A DNA stretch of 27,361 nucleotides from DATKXU01 sp035528905 (GTDB lineage: Bacteria > Armatimonadota > UBA5829 > DTJY01), in assembly GCA_035528905.1 (NCBI GenBank), contig DATKXU010000126.1:1-27361 (forward strand), read 5' to 3'. This document shows positions 7,833 to 14,805 of the stretch, piece by piece. The position numbers and the translations under genes were made by a program. The notes beneath the pieces were generated by a model, which had not been told where the DNA came from, did no database searches, and worked only from the letters and a program-made list of their open reading frames with translations. Position 1 is the stretch's first letter, and the number at the start of each line of letters is the position of its first letter.

Positions 7833-9326
7833 TCAGGCTCTTTCCCAGATCGGCGGAATTCGCCCTTCGCCCGCTTTGCCGAGCAGTACCGGGGTGATGC
7901 CCGATATCTCGCAGAGTTGCGTGAGCGGGCGCACCTTGTCGCCGGCGACGCCCTGCGCGTGGTTCGCAGGGAACGCGGACAGGAACTCGTCGAATGTGCA
8001 TTCCAGCCGGGCGTGCACGTGCGGCCAGGTCGGGTCGGTCTGCGCGTTCAATGCCTTGCGCTGCTCCGCCGGGAGGTCGAGGCTCTCGCCCTTGATGATC
8101 ACCATGTATGGCTTTTCATCCCAAAGCCCCATTCGTGCGAAGGTCATCCCGCCGGGCGCGGCGTCGAACTCCACCGATGCGCCGCCCGCCTTGAAGTAGA
8201 ATTCCAGCGCCGGATGGAACCTTATCTTCTTGAAGTTCTCCGCCGGGTCGAAGCTCTGCGCCGCGTACCAGCTCGCGTGATTGCCTGAATTGCACCAGTC
8301 CCACACATCAATGTCCGGGTGATACAGCCGCACGTCCATAAACAGGGTGGGGAGCCCGCCGGACACGTATTTCATCAATTGCATCGTCACCGCTGCGAAG
8401 GCATCCGCCTCAGTGGCGCAGACCATCGGCTCCTTCGGCCCGCGCCAGTCATACGGGTCGTTCATCAGCATCTCGGGCACATCGCCCAGCGTGACGTGCT
8501 CGGTCAGCTCGCGCTGTCCCTTCAGGCCGCAGAAGTCGAAGCCTTCCTCCTGGTTGACTCGCTCCATCGCGAGGTAGATGCGCACCTGCGTCTTCAGCGA
8601 TTCCGGCGTGAGCATCTTGCCGTCGTAGAGCAGCCGGTCGCCCAGCAGCTTCTCGAACCATTTCACCCCGGCCTCGACTTCCGACTCAGGGACATGCTCC
8701 GCGTACTTCACGAGCAGAAGCTGGTCTATCTGATAGGTCGTGCATCCCAGGCTCTTGAGCAGGGGAACCAGGTGCCAGAATCCGGTCTCCATGCCCATCG
8801 AGTGCCCGCCGTAGAGGCCGTAGACTTCGTTCTTGATAGTGGTGACCGCCTCCGACGCCCTGATCCAGTCCAGAACCGCCGACTGGGTCGCCGCATCGTC
8901 AATCTCGCCGACTATGCGATGAGTCCTTCTCCCTGCCTGCCGGAGAGCGCCGTCCGTCGCCAGAAGTCCCACGTTCCCGGGGTACTTGCCGGTGTTGTTG
9001 GAGAGGCTCAGGATCGGCACGTCGCGCCCGAAGCAGTTGATGAACGGCCATGCGAGGAACGGGAAGTTCCATACGTTGTAGCACATGATGACCTGCTTGC
9101 AGCCCTTCCGAACCAGCTCCTCTCCGACCTCCTGAGCTATCCGGACGCTCGTGATGATCTTCGAGCCGACGATCACCTCCGCGCTTGAGCCGTCAACGTT
9201 CTCGAGCCCTTTCCGTATGACTTCCGCCCAGCGGTTCACTACCTGCACGTTCAAGGGATTATTCAACTCCCAGACGTGCTTTCGCTCGTCGTTCAGCATA
9301 GCGATTCCGATCGGCGTGCTTCTCAT
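7833..9326 (-). CDS. Second L-fucose isomerase-family protein
   Basis: A 497-residue cytoplasmic protein of the fucose isomerase-like family. Candidate metal ligands are Glu306 in CATEADAF, Asp331 in LFMDVR and His456 in FPANHAQG; the Glu-Asp spacing of 25 is close to the 24 of E. coli FucI. It is clearly divergent from the gene at 2982-4412, with different motif surroundings (TEADA against CEADV, MDVR against ADWN), so it is not a recent duplicate. ATG at 9326 reads on the minus strand and is preceded by AAGGGGGA at normal distance. It faces the GH28 gene convergently and has its own promoter (9369-9397). A role in converting a deoxy- or pentose sugar released from plant polysaccharide is likely, but the sugar is unknown. 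Confidence 0.87.
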   Translation of the reverse strand: MRSTPIGIAMLNDERKHVWELNNPLNVQVVNRWAEVIRKGLENVDGSSAEVIVGSKIITSVRIAQEVGEELVRKGCKQVIMCYNVWNFPFLAWPFINCFGRDVPILSLSNNTGKYPGNVGLLATDGALRQAGRRTHRIVGEIDDAATQSAVLDWIRASEAVTTIKNEVYGLYGGHSMGMETGFWHLVPLLKSLGCTTYQIDQLLLVKYAEHVPESEVEAGVKWFEKLLGDRLLYDGKMLTPESLKTQVRIYLAMERVNQEEGFDFCGLKGQRELTEHVTLGDVPEMLMNDPYDWRGPKEPMVCATEADAFAAVTMQLMKYVSGGLPTLFMDVRLYHPDIDVWDWCNSGNHASWYAAQSFDPAENFKKIRFHPALEFYFKAGGASVEFDAAPGGMTFARMGLWDEKPYMVIIKGESLDLPAEQRKALNAQTDPTWPHVHARLECTFDEFLSAFPANHAQGVAGDKVRPLTQLCEISGITPVLLGKAGEGRIPPIWERA

Positions 9327-9368
9327 GGATGGGTCCCCCTTGTCTTGTGGTGCGAAATAGCCGCTGCA

Positions 9369-9397
9369 ATTCTAGCAAATGATGAGGCGTTGGGCAA
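9369..9397 (-). promoter_or_regulatory. Promoter for the minus-strand isomerase-family gene
   Basis: Read on the minus strand, TTGCCC (plus coordinates 9392-9397) and TAGAAT (9369-9374) are 17 bases apart, with TGC directly before the -10 box, which makes an extended -10. The predicted start near 9362 gives a leader of about 36 bases to the ATG at 9326. Confidence 0.6.
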
Positions 9398-9405
9398 GCG
9401 GCCCC

Positions 9406-9461
9406 CCAACACCTAACACCCAACACCCAACACCCAACACCCAACACCCAACACCCAACAC
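9406..9461. repeat. Heptamer tandem array CCAACAC, eight units
   Basis: Eight consecutive seven-base units with only one variant (CTAACAC, second unit). It sits just upstream of the promoter of the minus-strand gene. The near-perfect periodicity suggests recent expansion by slippage; copy number could vary between strains. Confidence 0.93.
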
Positions 9462-9832
9462 CTCCCTGGATGTTTGGACGATACGCTCCCTGGGTAAGCC
9501 GCCTATGGCGCTGCATGGCGCTGTGTCTCAGTGGCGGACTGCGGCTGTTTGCCGGGGCGTTGATAGCTGCACACATAATTGGGCGCTTTCTTTACGAGAG
9601 GGATTAAGGTTGCTTGTTTGGCATGTTTCTTGCAGTCCATCCTGTTGATATCCAACCGTTTGCCGTAGAAGGGGCATTGAGGCCGAATGGGTAGTTGTCC
9701 TCTTGTGTGGAGCACGCTGACGATTCGACTGCAGTGGGGGAACTTTTGCGCGGAAATCCGAGCGGCAAGCGGCTTATCAAGCGTGGGCGCTGGTAGGTTA
9801 AGAATGAAAGCTCAGCAGGGAGGAAAGATCAA
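9462..9832. other. Non-coding gap before the barrel protein gene
   Basis: This 371-base stretch has no supported gene. An open frame on the minus strand (9503-9715) is discussed under rejected items. No promoter with good spacing was found. The last bases hold GGGAGGAAAG (9818-9827), the ribosome binding site of the gene at 9833. Confidence 0.5.
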
Positions 9833-10684
9833 TTGAGGATCGTGAGTACGCTGGCATCTCGATTGTGTATCGTGATGGTCGTACTGGTGGTTTGCGGCTG
9901 CTCGATGGCGGGCGAACCGCTTCGTGGATTGGTTGTTGACAGGACGGACAACATCCTGTGGCTTGGGCTGCCGGGGCCGGTGCAGGCCGGCGCTGTTTTC
10001 GATGTAATGCTCGTCCCGGGAGACAAAGTGATCGCTCGAGCGGAAGTGATCGAGTGCACGCCGGATGCTCCTTACGTGGCGAGAGCCAGGTTTGCTATGG
10101 AAGACCCCTCCGCGTTCATTCCGGTGGGCGCATATGTCGAGGCTGTCAGCGAAGTGATTGCCGACCGCGACCGTCCGTGCGGCTACAAGGCCGTCCGGGT
10201 CGGACCGAGGAAGCCGAACCCGCTGCAATTGCAGGCGGGTCTGTTTTTCCCGACCAAAGGCGATTTAGGCGATGAGACCTCGGACACCTGGCCGGCGTTT
10301 CAACTGAGCTACCGGGTCGCGGCATCGGAGTGCTCCGAGACGAGTATCGGAGTCGGCTACTTACACGGAGACGGCGATTTCACGATCGGCGGCATCGCAG
10401 GCAGGCGCGACTTCCGAGTGTTCCCTGTCACTCTGGATGTGAAGACTCGCGGCGCCCGCAGCGCCGACAAGCGCTGGTTCGTCCGCGTCAGCCTCGGCGC
10501 GTACCTGATTGACGACGAGCGAACCCTGGGCGGAGTGACCAGCAGCGAGAGCGACACCGCATTCGGCTGGCAGGTCGGCTTCGGCTACGAGTCGCGGAGC
10601 GGCCGCTCGGCCCAGATACACTATGTTGATGTCTCCAAGACCGATTTCAGGGGAGTGGTTTTCACCCTCGGAGCGAGGTTCTAA
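9833..10684 (+). CDS. Putative outer membrane beta-barrel (lipo)protein
   Basis: A 283-residue exported protein. The N-terminus has two arginines, a hydrophobic stretch and a possible lipobox VCGC with Cys23; cleavage by signal peptidase I after SMA (24-26) is the alternative. Residues 29-115 form a small domain of strands (GLVVDRTDNILWLGL, VMLVPGDKVIARAEVIEC), possibly an SH3-like fold. Residues about 125-283 alternate polar and hydrophobic positions and end in LGARF; a terminal Phe is the usual signature recognised by the BAM machinery. Start TTG at 9833 is supported by GGGAGGAAAG at normal spacing. It precedes the Tad locus by 329 bases of hairpin-rich DNA, so it is probably separately transcribed. 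No specific family is recognised. Confidence 0.72.
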   Translation: MRIVSTLASRLCIVMVVLVVCGCSMAGEPLRGLVVDRTDNILWLGLPGPVQAGAVFDVMLVPGDKVIARAEVIECTPDAPYVARARFAMEDPSAFIPVGAYVEAVSEVIADRDRPCGYKAVRVGPRKPNPLQLQAGLFFPTKGDLGDETSDTWPAFQLSYRVAASECSETSIGVGYLHGDGDFTIGGIAGRRDFRVFPVTLDVKTRGARSADKRWFVRVSLGAYLIDDERTLGGVTSSESDTAFGWQVGFGYESRSGRSAQIHYVDVSKTDFRGVVFTLGARF

Positions 10685-10710
10685 GTAGAACCAGCATCTC
10701 CAGCGCGTCT

Positions 10711-10921
10711 CCCCTCTCCGAGCCGGAGAGGGGCTGGGGGAGAGGTTGAACCTAACCCCCTGGCCCCCTTCCCGAAACGGGAAGGGGAAAGGCAGACCGG
10801 ATAAATAATGGTAGGGGCAGGTCTGAGACCTGCCCAATCCCGAAACCCTGAGGGCGGCGATTCGGAAATCGCCCCCATCGCCGGATGAGAACGTGAGATT
10901 CCCTCTCCGTTTGGGAGAGGG
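10711..10921. repeat. Array of five palindromic hairpins
   Basis: Five hairpins follow each other in the 329-base gap between the barrel gene and flp: 10711-10733 (CCCCTCTCCG with CGGAGAGGGG, ten perfect pairs), 10765-10787 (CCCCTTCCCG with CGGGAAGGGG, ten perfect pairs), 10815-10835 (GGGCAGGTCT with AGACCTGCCC), 10856-10873 (GGCGATT with AATCGCC) and 10901-10921 (CCCTCTCC with GGAGAGGG). The first and last share the same core. They look like REP-type dispersed elements that accumulated at one site. None has a clear T-run. Apart from these and the promoter at 10911-10939, nothing else is seen in the gap. Confidence 0.85.
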
Positions 10922-10939
10922 TTGGGACGAGGGCATAAT
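10911..10939 (+). promoter_or_regulatory. Candidate promoter of the Tad locus
   Basis: TTGGGA (10911-10916) and CATAAT (10934-10939) are separated by 17 bases and match consensus at four and five of six positions. The -35 box lies inside the right arm of the hairpin at 10901-10921. The predicted start near 10946 would give a leader of about 68 bases before flp. Confidence 0.5.
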
Positions 10940-10943
10940 CGCT

Positions 10944-10961
10944 GCCGCACGCGAGTGCGGC
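10944..10961 (+). promoter_or_regulatory. Hairpin at the predicted 5' end of the flp transcript
   Basis: GCCGCAC (10944-10950) pairs with GTGCGGC (10955-10961) around the loop GCGA. It lies at the predicted transcription start, 52 bases before flp, where a 5' hairpin could protect an abundant pilin message. That role is inferred. Confidence 0.5.
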
Positions 10962-11013
10962 GGCGCAATCTGCCTTTGCAATAAAAACTCCAAACAAAGG
11001 GAGGTGAAAGAGA

Positions 11014-11190
11014 ATGGAGAGGATAAAGAGGTTGTTCAAGGATGAAGAGGGTGCGACCATGGTGGAGTACGCCCTGATGCTGGCGCTGATCGCTGTGGTC
11101 TGCATAGCTCTCGTTACGACGCTGGGCACGGCTGTAAGGGACAAGTTCGGGTACGTTGGCGGCAAAATCGAAGCCTCGCCGGAGCCGTAG
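11014..11190 (+). CDS. flp: Flp-type major pilin
   Basis: A 58-residue prepilin. The short basic leader MERIKRLFKDEEG ends in Gly13 and is followed by ATMVEYALM, the exact G|xxxxEY processing site of Flp pilins (Glu at mature position 5, Tyr at 6). A single hydrophobic helix (about 17-40) and a short C-terminal tail follow. After cleavage by the prepilin peptidase encoded next, the mature 45-residue subunit would polymerise into the Tad pilus fibre used for surface attachment. ATG at 11014 has a strong AAAGGGAGGTG (10996-11006). It is the first gene of the Tad locus and is followed by a stem-loop, which would let it be expressed more strongly than the downstream assembly genes. Confidence 0.95.
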   Translation: MERIKRLFKDEEGATMVEYALMLALIAVVCIALVTTLGTAVRDKFGYVGGKIEASPEP

Positions 11191-11198
11191 TGATGAGG

Positions 11199-11249
11199 GA
11201 GCTGGCCTCTATGAACCTGAAGGTACATGGAGGCCAGCTCGGCCCTTTT
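11199..11249 (+). terminator. Stem-loop terminator/attenuator after flp
   Basis: GAGCTGGCCTC (11199-11209) pairs perfectly with GAGGCCAGCTC (11230-11240), 11 base pairs, followed by GGCCC and TTTT at 11246-11249. The T-run is short, so partial read-through into cpaA is likely. This fits an operon in which the pilin is needed in large excess. Confidence 0.65.
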
Positions 11250-11294
11250 GGTTGGGCGCGCAAGTGCCGCTCGTGAATCGAGTTACTTCGGCTT

Positions 11295-11822
11295 ATGATG
11301 CAATCACAAGTCTTACAGACAGTTGATATCGCGATTCTCACGGCATTGCTCGCAGGGGCGGTGTACACCGACCTGCGTTTCGGTAAGATATACAACAAGC
11401 TGACCATCCCCTGCATAATGCTGGGCGTGGCGTTGAGCGCGGCGCGCGGCCTGCCGGGCATCCTGGACAGCCTTGCGGCAATCGGCCTGGTGCTGGTTCT
11501 CTATCTATTTTTTGCCCCGGCGGCAGGAATCGGCGGCGGAGACGCGAAGTTGGTAATGGGGGTTGCTGCGCTCGTGGGGTTGAAGCTCGCGGTTTGGGCG
11601 ATGCTCTTTTCGGCTATTATTGGTGGCGTGCTGGCCTTGGCGGCCATGGCCCGATACAGGGCTTTGCTCTCGACTACGCGGAACATGGCCGGCAATCTCT
11701 ATCTGAGTGCGGTTCTCCGCGCTCCGGTCGAGCTTTCGAGCGGCTCGAAGGGGATCAAGTTTCGGTACAGCCCGGCCATCGCGCTGGGTACGGTCTTGGC
11801 GTTCTTTGTCAAGTTGTGGTGA
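11295..11822 (+). CDS. cpaA: Prepilin peptidase CpaA/TadV
   Basis: A 175-residue multi-spanning membrane protease of the A24 aspartic peptidase family. The two catalytic aspartates are visible: Asp26 in YTDLRFGKIYN and Asp83 in the GGGDAK motif (GxGD class). Hydrophobic segments lie near 9-25, 36-50, 57-75, 86-112 and at the C-terminus 161-175. It lacks the N-terminal methyltransferase domain of PilD, as usual for Tad systems. It should cleave the Flp pilin and the TadE pseudopilin after their glycine. ATG at 11295 has no strong ribosome binding site. Its last 42 bases are repeated almost exactly about 200 bases downstream. Confidence 0.93.
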   Translation: MMQSQVLQTVDIAILTALLAGAVYTDLRFGKIYNKLTIPCIMLGVALSAARGLPGILDSLAAIGLVLVLYLFFAPAAGIGGGDAKLVMGVAALVGLKLAVWAMLFSAIIGGVLALAAMARYRALLSTTRNMAGNLYLSAVLRAPVELSSGSKGIKFRYSPAIALGTVLAFFVKLW

Positions 11823-11862
11823 CGGGGTAACAGATAACGATTGTTGATAAGGGAAAGCGTAC

Positions 11863-11964
11863 CCAGTCCACTACGGCGGACTGGCGGGCAACGCCCCGAT
11901 GAATCGGGGCGGCTACCAGAAATATTCATGTATATGGTAGCCGCAGGCTTCATGCCTGCGCTAC
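11863..11964. repeat. Palindrome cluster including GTAGCCGCAG hairpin copy 2
   Basis: Three palindromes: 11863-11884 (CCAGTCC with GGACTGG), 11893-11910 (GCCCCGAT with ATCGGGGC, loop GA) and 11936-11964 (GTAGCCGCAGGC with GCCTGCGCTAC, one bulged base). The third is a relative of the hairpin at 368-423. Confidence 0.8.
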
Positions 11965-11988
11965 TTACTCAAGTAGAATGTACCCATG

Positions 11989-12030
11989 GCTGGGTACGGT
12001 CTTAGCGTTCTTTGTCAAGTTGGGCTGACG
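11989..12030 (+). repeat. Second copy of the cpaA 3' end (partner 11783-11824)
   Basis: These 42 bases match 11783-11824, the last codons and stop of cpaA, at 39 of 42 positions. The copies are 206 bases apart and flank the palindrome cluster. The second copy is not attached to any gene and appears to be a duplication remnant. Confidence 0.9.
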
Positions 12031-12168
12031 ACGTTGCCCCGCAGCGGCGGGCATGATTAGCGTTAGGGATTAATCAAACCGATAATAGTAACCAGCGTTA
12101 CCCGGTACAAGTACGGGGTAGGCAAAAGCCCGTCCTGAGTCCGAGTGGGAAGGGGGCAGATCACCGTT

Positions 12169-12612
12169 ATGAGAACTAGCTGGGCTGACAACAAGGGAGC
12201 CGCAATGGTCGAGTTCGCGATCGTGGCCGTGCTGCTCTTTACTCTCGTCTTCGGCATCATCGAGTTCGGGATGCTGATTAAGGATTATCTGGCGATCAAC
12301 CACGCAGCGAGAGAGGGCGCAAGGAGCGCCGCTCTGGGGAGCCCGACCTCCGTAATCGTCGCCCGCGTGGAGAGCACCGCTCCGGCGATGACGGTACCCG
12401 CCGGCGATATAGCGTTGACCACCGGGTCGCCGACGAGCGATCCGGATACGTGGACGTCGCTCGGAGACACCGCCGATGGTAAGAACGACGCCGCGCCCGG
12501 CGACTTGATCCTGGTGCGGGTGTCTTACGAGCACGAACTGATCACCGGGGGACTGTTCAACAATGGAGCGCCGATCGCCATATCGGCAAAGATGATCATG
12601 CGCAGGGAGTAG
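12169..12612 (+). CDS. tadE: TadE-like pseudopilin
   Basis: A 147-residue protein of the TadE family. The short leader ends in Gly (residue 10, NKG) followed by AAMVEFAIV, a G|xxxxEF prepilin cleavage site like that of the Flp pilin, then a transmembrane helix (about 12-34) and the conserved LAINHAAREGARSAALG segment. The remainder is a periplasmic domain of strands. TadE pseudopilins are processed by the same peptidase and help pilus assembly. ATG at 12169 is preferred, with AGGGGG 12 bases upstream; an in-frame GTG at 12145 lacks a binding site. It precedes the TadG-like gene by 26 bases. Confidence 0.9.
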   Translation: MRTSWADNKGAAMVEFAIVAVLLFTLVFGIIEFGMLIKDYLAINHAAREGARSAALGSPTSVIVARVESTAPAMTVPAGDIALTTGSPTSDPDTWTSLGDTADGKNDAAPGDLILVRVSYEHELITGGLFNNGAPIAISAKMIMRRE

Positions 12613-12638
12613 GCGAGCCAAAGGAGGAGATTGGAGAA

Positions 12639-13805
12639 ATGAGCTGGCAGAAGGTATTCCGCGGTGAGAGAGGGGTTGTCGTTGTATACGTCGCCATCTG
12701 CATTGTGGTGCTTATCGGGATGGCGGCGCTGGCGATAGACATCGGCCAGTTATACGTAGGCCGGCAGCGCGCGCAGAATGTATGTGATGCAACCGCGCTG
12801 TCCGGCGTGCAGGAGTTGGCTTTGCATTACGGCCAGGGCGGCGCCACCGAGGCATATGCTCGCCAGGCCGCAGGCGACTGCGCGGCCGGCAACAACACTG
12901 TCTCAGTGGAAGCATGGAAGGTGCTCGTCCCTCCGGCCGGCCCGGATGAAGGCGTGGAGGTCTCCTTCCCCACTACAGTGACGGATGACGCGGGCAACAC
13001 GATATCGGTCTCGCCATACGAGGCGATTACCACCAAAGGCTGCGTCCACGTGAATTATGGCTTCGCGCGGATTTTTGGCTTTGAGGGAAAGAATGTGTCC
13101 GCGTCAGCCACGGCGATGTTGAAGGGGGCGGATACGGTCGGCGGCAATCCTGTCGCGCCGCCCGCCGTCTCGGATAAGACGATTTTCCCCAATCCCGATG
13201 AAGGATGGCCCGGCATTAAGCTCGGTGAGCCGTTGACACTCAAATTCGACAACTGGCAGAGTGACTTCCTTGGCTCGGGCAATTTCGGGTATTTGGACCC
13301 AAGCGATCTAGGTGCGCCCAAGACCGCTACAGTGAAGGACATGCTGGCGGGGGACGTGAGGGGAAACATAACTCTGACGGATCCTCCCAACTACGCGCAC
13401 ACCGCGCCCGGCAACAAAGTTGGTCAGACGTCCCATGGGATGCGGGATAGGTTCGGAAAGGAAACAGATCCTGATTATCAGTCGCCGGAAACGGACGCTA
13501 CCGCCTGGGGGACCTGGCAGGGTTCCTACAATGAAGGAACTGAGACGTATGAGGACTTTACCTGGCGAATTATGATTGTGCCGGTCGTCCATGAGGAGAT
13601 CATCAATGGCAGGAAAGAGGTTGCCATCGTCGGAATGGCGGGCTTCTTTATCGATAGTATCACCGTCGAACAGGGCGGGCTTAAGGAGATCACCGGCAGG
13701 TTTATACAAGGCATAGCCGTAGGAGATGAAATCCGCTGGATCTTCCCTACCGGCGATACACCGACTACGCCCAACTTATTCATAGCACCGCGTCTCATAT
13801 CATAA
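12639..13805 (+). CDS. tadG: TadG-like Flp pilus assembly protein
   Basis: A 388-residue protein with the N-terminal Tad domain: basic start, transmembrane helix (about 12-34) and the motif ALAIDIGQLYVGRQRAQNVCDATALSG (30-56), characteristic of TadG. The prepilin cleavage site with Glu5 found in TadE is absent (RGVVVVYVA), as expected for TadG. The large C-terminal part would be periplasmic; it has alternating strands but no von Willebrand A motif that I can recognise, unlike many longer TadG proteins. The ribosome binding site AAAGGAGGAGA is strong. It probably acts as a minor pilus-associated protein or assembly factor. Confidence 0.85.
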   Translation: MSWQKVFRGERGVVVVYVAICIVVLIGMAALAIDIGQLYVGRQRAQNVCDATALSGVQELALHYGQGGATEAYARQAAGDCAAGNNTVSVEAWKVLVPPAGPDEGVEVSFPTTVTDDAGNTISVSPYEAITTKGCVHVNYGFARIFGFEGKNVSASATAMLKGADTVGGNPVAPPAVSDKTIFPNPDEGWPGIKLGEPLTLKFDNWQSDFLGSGNFGYLDPSDLGAPKTATVKDMLAGDVRGNITLTDPPNYAHTAPGNKVGQTSHGMRDRFGKETDPDYQSPETDATAWGTWQGSYNEGTETYEDFTWRIMIVPVVHEEIINGRKEVAIVGMAGFFIDSITVEQGGLKEITGRFIQGIAVGDEIRWIFPTGDTPTTPNLFIAPRLIS

Positions 13806-13818
13806 GGAGGTTAGAGTC

Positions 13819-14712
13819 ATGGCTCAGACGCCCAGGAGAAGGGTTATCGCCCTGGCGATAATTCTGGGAATAGCTACCAGCGCGTTTATAGTGATGTGGC
13901 TGAAGAAGCAGGCGCACCTGGCGCAAGTGCCCGTTGAGGCGGTTGCCGCGACGTCCGAAATTGCGAGCGGCGCCGTGATCAACGCCGGGATGGTGACAAT
14001 CCGGACGTTCCCGAGGGAGATGGTGCCGCCCGGCGCTCTTGCCGGCACGGAGTCCGTTATCGGCATGGTCGCTCTCGAGCAGATCAAGGCCGGCAGCGCG
14101 ATATCGCAGAAGCAGATCGGGCCGGCGCGTCGCCTGGCGTACAGGGTGCCTCCGCTCATGCGCGCGGTGACGGTCGCCCTCGATCCGATAATCGGAGTGG
14201 GCGGCTTCATCAGGCCCGGCGATCACGTGGACGTAATCGCCACGTTCAACGTCGGCCAGGGCACTGTAACGAAGACAGTGCTGCAGGATGTGGAGCTTCT
14301 GGCAACCGGCAGAGAGGTCGTGGCGGTGGAGATCGAGCCTGAAACGGGGAAGCAGGGCAAGCCGATCGAGATACCCAATGCCACACTCGCCGTCACGCCG
14401 GCGGACGCCGAGAAGCTCGTTCTCGCGGATTCCAGGGGAAAGCTCAGGTTGGCATTGAGAGGCGCGGAGGATGCGTCATTCATCAGCACCAGGGGCGTTA
14501 CCAGCCGCCAGGTTATGGGGATAGTCCCGCCCGACGTTCCCGAAAAAGGGTCGGCTGCGCCGCGCGTAGCCAGCGCCGCACCGGCGGCGAGCGGGCCGGG
14601 GATTCCCTGGAAGATAGAGCCGCTCCCTGGAGGCGCTGTGGCGCCCGAGGCCGGCAAGAAGGTCCAGATAGTTCGGGGCACAAAGCTCGAAGAGACAATT
14701 GTTCCCGAATAG
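13819..14712 (+). CDS. cpaB: Flp pilus assembly protein CpaB/RcpC
   Basis: A 297-residue protein with an N-terminal membrane segment (about 8-27) followed by a SAF-type domain (about 36-100: VEAVAATSEIASGAVINAGMV, IGMVALEQIKAGSAIS) and the RcpC/CpaB domain (about 115-245) containing MRAVTVALDPIIGVGGFIRPGDHVDVI, a hallmark of the family. CpaB works in the periplasm with the CpaC secretin. The C-terminus is a Pro/Ala/Gly-rich linker with a short basic end. The start has AAGGAGG and normal spacing. It lies 13 bases after tadG and precedes cpaC by 93 bases. Confidence 0.95.
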   Translation: MAQTPRRRVIALAIILGIATSAFIVMWLKKQAHLAQVPVEAVAATSEIASGAVINAGMVTIRTFPREMVPPGALAGTESVIGMVALEQIKAGSAISQKQIGPARRLAYRVPPLMRAVTVALDPIIGVGGFIRPGDHVDVIATFNVGQGTVTKTVLQDVELLATGREVVAVEIEPETGKQGKPIEIPNATLAVTPADAEKLVLADSRGKLRLALRGAEDASFISTRGVTSRQVMGIVPPDVPEKGSAAPRVASAAPAASGPGIPWKIEPLPGGAVAPEAGKKVQIVRGTKLEETIVPE

Positions 14713-14759
14713 CCGGGATGCTATTCGTTTACAAAATGCACTGCAAAGGAGGACCGGGG

Positions 14760-14801
14760 GTGACGGGTACTTCCCTTCCGGGCGGTACAAGCACACCGTA
14801 A
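14760..14801 (+). CDS. Possible 13-codon leader ORF coupled to cpaC
   Basis: GTG at 14760 opens a 13-residue frame (MTGTSLPGGTSTP) ending in TAA at 14799-14801, four bases before the cpaC ATG. AAAGGAGG at 14745-14752 is at ideal distance from this GTG but too far from cpaC, which has no binding site of its own. Translation of the leader could deliver ribosomes to cpaC. It is out of frame with cpaC. It may equally be chance. Confidence 0.35.
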   Translation: MTGTSLPGGTSTP

Positions 14802-14805
14802 CGCG

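Larger units (their letters stand above)
11825..12168. other. Repeat-rich gap inside the Tad locus
   Basis: This 344-base gap between cpaA and tadE has no supported gene. It holds a palindrome cluster (11863-11964), a hairpin GTACCCA/TGGGTAC (11980-11997), and a second copy of the cpaA tail (11989-12030). AGGGGG at 12151-12156 is the ribosome binding site of tadE. The gap interrupts an otherwise compact operon. Confidence 0.65.

Noticed and set aside
8319..9188. Plus-strand open frame of 289 codons inside the minus-strand isomerase-family gene
   Set aside because: The minus-strand gene has promoter, ribosome binding site and family motifs; this frame has none.
9406..9461. Possible CRISPR array
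   Set aside because: Units are seven bases with no spacers.
9379..9648. Plus-strand frame encoding repeated PNTQH
   Set aside because: It is a direct translation of the heptamer array; periodic protein sequence is a by-product of the repeat.
9503..9715. Minus-strand frame of 70 codons with a few cysteines (CPFYGKRLDINRMDC)
   Set aside because: The cysteine spacing first looked like a small zinc-binding protein, but the start is GTG without a ribosome binding site and the end runs into low-complexity repeat-like sequence. A homology search of this stretch would settle it.
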